Notes under the pieces: model-generated
The model's input: the letters and a program-made list of their open reading frames with translations, nothing else
Told to the model about the DNA's origin: nothing
Database searches by the model: none
Made by a program: the position numbers and the translations under genes
Shown: positions 57,850 to 64,000 of the stretch, piece after piece
Layout of the letters: each line of letters opens with the position of its first letter
How positions within the stretch are numbered: the first letter of the stretch is position 1
Assembly: GCF_043555975.1 (NCBI RefSeq)
Contig: NZ_JBIGIA010000005.1
Coordinates: forward strand, 124,001-188,000
Direction: 5' to 3'
Origin: Pelomonas nitida
Lineage (GTDB): Bacteria; Pseudomonadota; Gammaproteobacteria; Burkholderiales; Burkholderiaceae_C
DNA: 64,000 nt

Positions 57850-59067
57850 CTATGCCCTATCGCTATTCAGTTTCAGACTGCCCAGTGCTTCGCGGTACTG
57901 ACGTGCAACGAGCTCCCGCAGCGCCCGCAAATCCTGGCGCTTGGCGTCAGCAGCGGCGGCAAGGCCCGTCAGCATTGCCGCAATGGATTCATCCGAACTT
58001 TGTGCGTTGAAGAACAGCGCCTGCGAATTGGATTGAGACAAGAAGGCGATGAACTTCTTGAAGTTGGGGCTACCCACCGGATAGTCATTGATGGCCACGA
58101 CCGGCACCAGGTTCCTCGCCGCAAGAATCAAGCCATGCAGGTTCTCGCTGATGACGAGCCGGCACGACGCCAATCCCTGCTCCAACGCGCGGAAGTTCGA
58201 CGGCATCACCAGCTCGCAAGGGACACCCAGGGCTTGCAGATCTTCCTGGAAGGCGATCGCCGCCCACAGGTCGTACTTCCAACGCCTGGTCAGGAACAGG
58301 CGGACCGGCCAAGCCTGCCCACATTGATCCTGAAAGCGCCGGATGGCGCTTGCCGTACGACGGCGAAACTCTGCGTGCTGGCTGGTGAACACAATGCCCA
58401 GGCCTTCGGGTTCGTCCACCGGCGGCAGCCAGTTGCCCAGCGCAATGTCGGGCACCACGCTGACCCGGTCGCTCCATTGCTGAGCTTCCGCCAGCGAGAA
58501 CTCGTCGCGCACGGTGATCAGCTGTGCCTTGCGGAAGCAGGCCTCGATCGACGCCCGCAGGCTGCCGGAGAAGCGCCCGATGGTTGGCCCCAGGATGATG
58601 CTGGGCACGTTGGCTCGTGCGGCCATGCCCAGCTCTTCCACCTGAGCGCGTGTCTTGTTCAGCCACTTTTCGTTGAAGTAGCCGCCCCCCGACATCACGA
58701 ACAGATCAGCTGAAGCCACCTCGTTGGCAAGGGACTGCACTGCCGCGCCAGCGCTGGCATGCTTGAACCAGGCCAGCGTTTCCGTCAGCGCGAACTTTGC
58801 CTTCACCCAAGCCTTGCGGTGTGGGCCGTAGTCCTGATTCATGGCCGGACGGAACACCTCGCAACCACCTGCATCGGTCAGGGCATGCAGGCCGTGTCGC
58901 AACGTCACGCGCTCGGCAGCATGGATGGCCGAATCGCGGAGGTCATAGGTGAGCACCACGCATTCAGAGCCCGGGAATTGCATCTGCAATTGACGGATCG
59001 TGGAGTCAAGGATGGCGTCGTCGCCAAGATTCCCGTACCCCCAGCCACCACTGACAACAATCTTCAT
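57850..59067 (-). CDS. Polysaccharide pyruvyl transferase family protein
   Basis: 405-residue protein of the polysaccharide pyruvyltransferase family, which transfers pyruvate from phosphoenolpyruvate to sugar residues. Seen: N-terminal VVSGGWGYGNLGDDAILDST, FVMSGGGYFNEKWLNKTRAQ, ILGPTIGRFSGSLRASIEAC, VRDEFSLAEAQQW, VVPDIALG, and SENLHGLILAARNLVPVVAI with NDYP after it; these are conserved family blocks. The start ATG at 59067 directly abuts the stop of the flippase gene. The protein should be cytoplasmic. Ketal-type decoration of the polymer is inferred from family membership; some members have other roles. Confidence 0.87.
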   Translation of the reverse strand: MKIVVSGGWGYGNLGDDAILDSTIRQLQMQFPGSECVVLTYDLRDSAIHAAERVTLRHGLHALTDAGGCEVFRPAMNQDYGPHRKAWVKAKFALTETLAWFKHASAGAAVQSLANEVASADLFVMSGGGYFNEKWLNKTRAQVEELGMAARANVPSIILGPTIGRFSGSLRASIEACFRKAQLITVRDEFSLAEAQQWSDRVSVVPDIALGNWLPPVDEPEGLGIVFTSQHAEFRRRTASAIRRFQDQCGQAWPVRLFLTRRWKYDLWAAIAFQEDLQALGVPCELVMPSNFRALEQGLASCRLVISENLHGLILAARNLVPVVAINDYPVGSPNFKKFIAFLSQSNSQALFFNAQSSDESIAAMLTGLAAAADAKRQDLRALRELVARQYREALGSLKLNSDRA

Positions 59068-60366
59068 TTACTTCCCCGTTATCAAGAGATACGCCATCGC
59101 GGCAACGATGCCAACAAGTGCCGCGAGACTGATGCTGTCCCTCAGCCCCCAGGGCCCGCTGCGCAAGCGCACCGCAAACCAGACCAGCAGCACGAGCGCC
59201 GCGACCACGCTGGCGGAGGCGACGGCGGTGACGCCGAATGCAGGCATGAGCGGCCAGGCCGTCAGCACCAACACACCGAGTGACACGACACCGGCGACCG
59301 TCCGGCCTGACTGGAAGCCACGTGCTGTCAGCAGCACGCCAAGCGCCATGGCGATAAAGCGCGCGAGCAGGTAGAGCCCAAAGATGGGGAACAACGCAAA
59401 CGCCGGCGCGAAGCGCTCGCCGAAGACCGCAGCCAGCAGCCAGATGGGTGACAGGAACAGCGCTGCAAAACATGCCAGTCCGCATCCCGTCATCAGCCAC
59501 AGCAGTTGACGCTCATGCCGGGCAAAGTCGGCCGGTCGATCCAGCAACCCCGACAGCTTGGGCAGAAATACGTTGGCGATGATGGGACCGAGGTTCTCCA
59601 CCGCACGAACGAGGTTCATGCCAACCTGATACAGGCCCAGCGGCGCAGCGCCGAGGAAGGTGGAGATGAGAAAGACGTCTGCATAGCCTCGCACCGTGAC
59701 AAGCCCGGCGTCCGCGGCGTACATGACCGAGTGGCGGATGTGCCGGATGCCGCCAGCCCAGCTGCCAAGGCCCACCAAGGCTCGGCCAACTCCCGGAAAG
59801 GCACTCCGGAAGCTGATGAGGCTGAACAGCAGGTAGATGGAGCGAGAAACGAGAAAGGCGGCGGCCACTGCGGTCCAGTGCGGCCACGCCAGGGCGACCG
59901 GCACGACGATGGCCACATGGACCACCGACGACGCGACGACGTTGCGCGTTTCCAGGCTGAACTTCTGGATACCGCGAAAGCAGACATTCAGGAAGTCGGC
60001 GAGCGTCACGACCAGCGCCATCAGGCACAGCGCCAGGAAACCGCCAGCCCCGCCCGGCGGCGCCCATCCCCCCGCCCAGGCCACCAGCACGGCACCGAGA
60101 AACAGCAGGCTAAGCAAAGCCTTGGCCTGCAGCACGCGAGCCAGCACCAGAACGGGCGGCTCCAGGTTGCGCCCCAATTCGCGCATCACGTAGGTGGAAT
60201 GGCCGAACTCCACCATCAAGGCCAGCACCATGGCGAGCGACAGTGCCAGCACGAAGTGACCGAACTCCTGGGGCCCGAGGCTGCGGGCGATGAACACCAT
60301 CAGCACGGCACCGCTGAGGAGTCGAGCCAGGGTGGCTCCGGCCATGAAGGAAAGGCTGCGCAGCAT
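59068..60366 (-). CDS. Wzx-type polysaccharide flippase (oligosaccharide exporter)
   Basis: Multi-pass membrane protein of the MATE/Wzx superfamily that moves lipid-linked repeat units across the inner membrane. 432 residues with 12-14 hydrophobic helices. Features are the N-terminal SLSFMAGATLARLLSGAVLM, GPQEFGHFVLALSLAMVLAL, FRGIQKFSLETRN and the central YQVGMNLVRAVENLGPIIAN. I choose ATG 60366, preceded by AGGGA five bases upstream. A TTG at 60393 overlapping the upstream stop (TTGA) would add nine residues. Identification rests on topology and context; Wzx proteins are poorly conserved. Confidence 0.88.
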   Translation of the reverse strand: MLRSLSFMAGATLARLLSGAVLMVFIARSLGPQEFGHFVLALSLAMVLALMVEFGHSTYVMRELGRNLEPPVLVLARVLQAKALLSLLFLGAVLVAWAGGWAPPGGAGGFLALCLMALVVTLADFLNVCFRGIQKFSLETRNVVASSVVHVAIVVPVALAWPHWTAVAAAFLVSRSIYLLFSLISFRSAFPGVGRALVGLGSWAGGIRHIRHSVMYAADAGLVTVRGYADVFLISTFLGAAPLGLYQVGMNLVRAVENLGPIIANVFLPKLSGLLDRPADFARHERQLLWLMTGCGLACFAALFLSPIWLLAAVFGERFAPAFALFPIFGLYLLARFIAMALGVLLTARGFQSGRTVAGVVSLGVLVLTAWPLMPAFGVTAVASASVVAALVLLVWFAVRLRSGPWGLRDSISLAALVGIVAAMAYLLITGK

Positions 60367-60389
60367 CGAGGTCCCTGTGCCGCCTTGAG

Positions 60390-61532
60390 TCAACGCCGGC
60401 CGGCCAGCAAGCGCCGATAGACGTCAGCCGTAGACGCCGCGACCTTGCGCCAGTCGTAGCGATCCAGCACCTGCTGCGTGCTGACGCTGCCCTCCACACG
60501 GCCTGTGGTTGCAGCCAGGGTCAACTTGCGCGCCAGCTCTTCACGGTTGCCGAGTTCGAAGTAGGCCTCTTTGGCAAGACCCACCTCGAGATTGGCGGGA
60601 ATGGCGCTGGCCAGCGCTGGCAGGCCGTAGCTCAACGCCTCCAGCAAGGCGATGGGCAGGCCCTCGTGCGAGGACGGGAGCACGAACACCCCGGCGTGCG
60701 CATACAGCTCGCGCAGTGCCAGGCCGGTTCTGAAGCCGGCCATGACGATGCGGTCCGACTGGGCAGCCAACGCCCGGACCTCGTTCACGTAACTGGATTC
60801 GTGGTCGGCGGCACCAGCCAGCACCAGCTTCCAGCCCGGCATGTCGGCCGCCAGGAACGCCTGCATGAGATCCAGGTGCCGCTTCTCCGGCACCAGCCGG
60901 CTGACCAGCAGCACATAACGGCGTGGCATGAGGCCCAATTCGTCCAGGCAGCCAAGGCTGGTGGGAATGTCCGGCGCGACCACACCGTTCGGAATGATCG
61001 TGGCGTCGACGCCATGCTTGGCGCGAACGAGCTCGAAGATCGTGCGGCTGATGACGATCTGCCCCTGCGACCACCGCATGCCGAAGCGCTCGCCCAGGCG
61101 CAGCACGAGGCGGGCGAAACCGCCCCACTTCTGCCGGTCGTAGTCCGGGCCATGGTGGGTGACCACCACCTTGAGGCCCAGCAAGCGCGCCAGCGGCGTG
61201 ACGAACGCCGGCCCGATGGCCTGGATGTGCACGATGTCCGGCCGGGTCACGGCCGCGCGCAGGACCGCCAGCGCGGAATGGATCATGGGCTCCAGGCCGT
61301 TCTTGCGGGGCGACCACACCGGCGTGAGCCGCAAACCGCGCCAATCGCGACCCACGGTGGGTGGGTGATAGGGCTTGCGGGTGACGACCTCGACATCCCA
61401 CCCCTGATCGACGAGGTGCGGGCAGAGGTTCTCGGCATGCGTCTCCACGCCGCCCTGCACGCCAGGAAAACCGCGCAGGCCGAGCATCAGGACTCGCGGC
61501 CTTGCTGTGACGGATTGCAGGGGACGACTCAT
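60390..61532 (-). CDS. Glycosyltransferase, family 4 type
   Basis: 380-residue GT-B glycosyltransferase. The N-terminal acceptor domain starts RPRVLMLGLRGFPGVQGGVE, with VVVTHHGPDYDRQKWGG. The donor domain has VSRLVPEKRHLDLMQAFLAA and the E-x7-E block in SSHEGLPIALLEALSYGLPA. It uses a nucleotide sugar of unknown type to extend the repeat unit on the cytoplasmic face. It overlaps the preceding gene by four bases (ATGA), so it is coupled. It lies between another glycosyltransferase and the flippase. Confidence 0.93.
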   Translation of the reverse strand: MSRPLQSVTARPRVLMLGLRGFPGVQGGVETHAENLCPHLVDQGWDVEVVTRKPYHPPTVGRDWRGLRLTPVWSPRKNGLEPMIHSALAVLRAAVTRPDIVHIQAIGPAFVTPLARLLGLKVVVTHHGPDYDRQKWGGFARLVLRLGERFGMRWSQGQIVISRTIFELVRAKHGVDATIIPNGVVAPDIPTSLGCLDELGLMPRRYVLLVSRLVPEKRHLDLMQAFLAADMPGWKLVLAGAADHESSYVNEVRALAAQSDRIVMAGFRTGLALRELYAHAGVFVLPSSHEGLPIALLEALSYGLPALASAIPANLEVGLAKEAYFELGNREELARKLTLAATTGRVEGSVSTQQVLDRYDWRKVAASTADVYRRLLAGRR

Positions 61533-62635
61533 GATTCGAGGACCCCTTGCACGTCAGCCCCGAGCCGCTTCCACGCATAGTCCTTTTCGAGCAGCGCACG
61601 GCCCGCGCGCCCCATGCGCGCCGCCAGTTCAGGCTGGTCAAGCAGTTGCAGCACGCCGCCGGACATGGCGTCGATGTCATTGGGAGCAAAGACGAGGCCC
61701 GTCTGCTGCGGCTCGACGAGGCCGCGATAGAACAGGAAGTCAAAGACGACAGCCGGCAACTGCATAGCCATGGCTTCAAGGCAGGTGCCCGGCAGGCCTT
61801 CGTAGTAGGAAGTGGAGGCGTAGACGTGGCTGCGTGCGTAGTACCGCACCATCTCCGAGAAGGGCACCTTGCCGGTCATGCGCACCGAATCCCCCAGGCC
61901 GGCCAGTTGCTCGCGCACCCATGCATCGTCTTCGCCAAAGCCGACGATGCAGATGCGCAGGCCCGGCCGCTTCTCCAGCAAGCGCTTGCACAGCGCCACC
62001 ATCGGCACGCTGCCCTTGCGCTTTTCGATGCGCCCGGAGAACAGCACGTCGATGTCTTTCTCCACCGAGGCATCGGGCTGGAACTTCACCGTATCCGCGC
62101 CGTTCGGAATGACGGCAATCGGGCCCGAATAGCCGTACTGGAGCACCTCCTGCCGCCCCTGCTCGGTCAGCGCGATGACCTTGGAGGTGCGCGCAAAGAT
62201 GCGGCGCTCCATCCACATCTTGATCGCCAGCGAGGTGGCACCCCATTGCCCCTCGAAGCGGCGAGGCTCATAAAACCGCCCCGACATGCCCAGATAGGTG
62301 GTGTGGGCCGTCAGTACCAGCGGGATCTCCTTGGGCAGGAAGAGCCCCGGAATCAGCGGTGGCCAATGGAAATTCACGCAGTGCACGGGTGACCGGCGAT
62401 GAATCTCCAGGATCGTCTTGCGCGCCGCCAGGCCCCAGCGGGTCAGGCTGAGCCTATCGTTGACCAGCGGAATGTCGATGATGTCCACGCCCGCGTAGCT
62501 GCGCGGGGCCTTGTGCTCGTCGCCGGTGATCAGGGTGACGGGCATGTGCGCAGCCGGCAGGTTTGACAGGTAGGAGTCCAGGTACCTGGCGATCCCGTGG
62601 ACGCCGTAGAACTGCGGGTTGACGACAACAATCAT
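61529..62635 (-). CDS. Glycosyltransferase, family 4 type
   Basis: 368-residue GT-B glycosyltransferase. Seen: IVVVNPQFYGVHGIARYLDS, the central PNGADTVKFQPDASVEKDID, LFSGRIEKRKGSVPMVALCK (donor-domain start) and STSYYEGLPGTCLEAMAMQL (E-x7-E). Acceptor and donor cannot be identified. The start is ATG at 62635, 48 bases after the upstream gene, and its end overlaps the next gene by four bases. It belongs to the minus-strand assembly operon. Confidence 0.92.
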   Translation of the reverse strand: MIVVVNPQFYGVHGIARYLDSYLSNLPAAHMPVTLITGDEHKAPRSYAGVDIIDIPLVNDRLSLTRWGLAARKTILEIHRRSPVHCVNFHWPPLIPGLFLPKEIPLVLTAHTTYLGMSGRFYEPRRFEGQWGATSLAIKMWMERRIFARTSKVIALTEQGRQEVLQYGYSGPIAVIPNGADTVKFQPDASVEKDIDVLFSGRIEKRKGSVPMVALCKRLLEKRPGLRICIVGFGEDDAWVREQLAGLGDSVRMTGKVPFSEMVRYYARSHVYASTSYYEGLPGTCLEAMAMQLPAVVFDFLFYRGLVEPQQTGLVFAPNDIDAMSGGVLQLLDQPELAARMGRAGRALLEKDYAWKRLGADVQGVLES

Positions 62636-62683
62636 GATGGTCTCGTTGCAGAAGCGAATGGATCGGCGCGATCCACGACCGGC

Positions 62684-63799
62684 TCAGTGGCCACGCCGCT
62701 GGTGCAGGAACTGCGCGTACTGTCCGGCGATGGATGGCCAGGTGAACGTCTCCGACACCGCCAACGTTCGGGCCGCAAGATCCTTGGACGCTTGAGCAGC
62801 GATGACGCCGTCACAAAGCGCCGCCGCCAGATCGGCATGCGGGATAGGCAGGCCAGGCCAGTGCTTGAGTGATTCCACGAAATCACCGATTTCGGTACAG
62901 ACCACGGGTCGCTTGAACGCCATGGCCAGCTTCATCACGCCGCTGGTGGTGCCCTCCAGATAGGGCAACGCGACAAGGTCGCAAGCAGCGAAGTACTTCT
63001 GCACATCCTCGTGAGCGATGCGCCCCTCGTGGACAACGAGGCCACCGCGCTCACGCGCGCGCTGCAGCGCGGCCTCGACGGCAGGACGGCCGTCCGACTT
63101 GCCGGCGATGACCATCTGCACGCCAGGCGCCCGGGTGCGCAGCAACTCGGCGGCCTCGACGAACTCGACCAGCCCCTTGCGCTCGTCCAGATGGCCGAAG
63201 AACAGGACGACGTAAGCGTCATTGCGCAGATCGGGTAGCAGCGCACGAGCCTGATCCCGCTGCAGATTCAGGGTATTGAAGATGTCGTAGATGCCGTGCG
63301 GAACCACCAGTGCCGCACGATTGACGCCCATCTCGCGAAGCCCTTGCAACTGGGCCTCGGAATGGACGATCAGCCCGTCAAAGCTGGAATAGAAGCGTCG
63401 CAGCAGGCTGCGGCTCCAGGGCTTGGGATAGTGTGGCAGCAGATCATGCACCGTCAGCGCGACGGTGATGCCCAGGCTGCGGAAGAACAGCACCCACGGA
63501 AGCTCGAAGGCCGGGTACTTGAGCCAGCTTTGCAGCAGCAGCACGTCGGGGCGGGTTCGCACCACATGCCATACGAACCGCCAGAAATCGACGGGGAAGT
63601 GCCGCGTTCGCCGGAACAGCTGCGTCACCGGGTACGCCGGCTTGTACTTCTCGCGGTCAAAGCTCTGTGCCGTGACCAGCTCAACCTGCGCGTGCCGCCG
63701 CAGCTCGTTGCACAACGACGCTGAATAGTCCGTCAAGCCGGAGTCACCGGTGAAGGACACCACCATGATGCGCGGCTGCACCGCACCGACTGCACTCAA
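62684..63799 (-). CDS. Glycosyltransferase, family 4 type (TTG start)
   Basis: 371-residue GT-B enzyme. N-terminal MVVSFTGDSGLTDYSASLCN, HDLLPHYPKPWSRSLLRRFY, LVVPHGIYDIFNTLNLQ, donor-domain FFGHLDERKGLVEFVEAAEL and YLEGTTSGVMKLAMAFKRPV, where the E-x7-E block is less typical. Translation most likely begins at TTG 63799, which overlaps the preceding stop (TTGA) and has AAGGGAG seven bases upstream; the first ATG (63766) has no ribosome site. The next gene upstream ends within this start. Confidence 0.9.
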   Translation of the reverse strand: MSAVGAVQPRIMVVSFTGDSGLTDYSASLCNELRRHAQVELVTAQSFDREKYKPAYPVTQLFRRTRHFPVDFWRFVWHVVRTRPDVLLLQSWLKYPAFELPWVLFFRSLGITVALTVHDLLPHYPKPWSRSLLRRFYSSFDGLIVHSEAQLQGLREMGVNRAALVVPHGIYDIFNTLNLQRDQARALLPDLRNDAYVVLFFGHLDERKGLVEFVEAAELLRTRAPGVQMVIAGKSDGRPAVEAALQRARERGGLVVHEGRIAHEDVQKYFAACDLVALPYLEGTTSGVMKLAMAFKRPVVCTEIGDFVESLKHWPGLPIPHADLAAALCDGVIAAQASKDLAARTLAVSETFTWPSIAGQYAQFLHQRRGH

Positions 63800-64000
63800 T
63801 TGAACGCTCCCTTGCGCCGGCCCGTCTCGCCGGATGCCGCCGCGAGAACGGCTTTGGCGGTGATCACCACATGCCGTCGTTCTCCCATCAGCAAGAACCG
63901 GAACAACTCACGGCAAACCCTCAACAGCGCGATCCCCAGCAGCCATGGCCGATGCCGGCCATAAAACCGCAGCAGTCCGCGCGTCATGTAGTACTGGGAA
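63796..64000 (-). CDS. Glycosyltransferase family 2-like, C-terminal fragment (start beyond the window)
   Basis: Only the last 67 codons are in the window. The frame is open through base 64000 with no start. It shows SQYYMTRGLLRFYGRHRPWL, RVCRELFRFLLMGERRHVVI and a tail ending RRKGAFN. This kind of basic, aromatic end is common in family 2 rhamnosyltransferase-like enzymes, but the catalytic part is outside, so the class is tentative. The stop overlaps the TTG start of the next glycosyltransferase. The operon therefore continues to the right. Confidence 0.65.
   Translation of the reverse strand, partial: SQYYMTRGLLRFYGRHRPWLLGIALLRVCRELFRFLLMGERRHVVITAKAVLAAASGETGRRKGAFN

Overview
The window comes from a high-GC betaproteobacterium, most likely a Burkholderiales relative of Roseateles, Mitsuaria or Rubrivivax. 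This rests on gene order (rubredoxin-pilGHIJ-chpA opposite thiD-hemL; ubiJ-ubiB; pyrB-pyrR-ruvX-yqgE) and on strong GC codon bias. It is chromosomal. No rRNA, tRNA, CRISPR array or intact insertion sequence was seen. One short assembly gap (six N) lies inside a tandem repeat near 18.76 kb.

Layout. 1-4.8 kb: minus-strand pyrimidine operon yqgE-ruvX-pyrR-pyrB (pyrB cut by the left edge), a divergent photolyase gene, and a diguanylate cyclase. 4.8-14.8 kb: a twitching-type (Pil-Chp) chemosensory operon, rubredoxin-pilG-pilH-pilI-pilJ-chpA, with the diguanylate cyclase four bases after chpA. 14.9-18.7 kb: thiD, hemL and mpl, followed by a 58-bp tandem array that duplicates the end of mpl together with its hairpin. 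19.0-28.4 kb: an accessory island holding an unknown exported protein, a 102-bp tandem duplication, and a two-partner secretion / contact-dependent inhibition style locus (tpsB transporter, 1801-aa exoprotein with a toxin-like tip, and a lower-GC pentapeptide-repeat gene where an immunity gene is expected). 28.7-35.4 kb: housekeeping genes aspS, DUF502, fmdB family, a sodium:solute symporter, ubiB and ubiJ.

35.5-46.9 kb: exopolysaccharide or O-antigen precursor genes: an initiating glycosyl-1-phosphate transferase, an EpsL-like outer-membrane barrel, galE, manC, rfbBD, rfbAC, then ugd and a UDP-glucuronate 4-epimerase-like gene on the other strand. 47.1-54.3 kb: a 1900-aa lipoprotein with eleven CBM60-like repeats and a DUF1800 domain, coupled to a DUF1501 protein. 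54.7-55.7 kb: an unknown lipoprotein. 55.7-64.0 kb: a minus-strand operon of glycosyltransferases, a Wzx-type flippase, a pyruvyltransferase-like protein and a large SGNH acyltransferase.

How the parts work together. The sugar genes can supply UDP-Glc/Gal, UDP-GlcA/GalA, GDP-mannose and dTDP-rhamnose. The initiating transferase, glycosyltransferases and flippase would assemble and move a lipid-linked repeat unit, with pyruvyl and acyl decoration inferred. No Wzy polymerase or Wza/Wzc export genes are visible, so the locus probably continues past the right edge. The Pil-Chp system and the adjacent c-di-GMP enzyme suggest surface sensing. The least ordinary objects are the toxin/pentapeptide pair, the recently duplicated CBM60-DUF1800 protein and the mpl-end repeat array.
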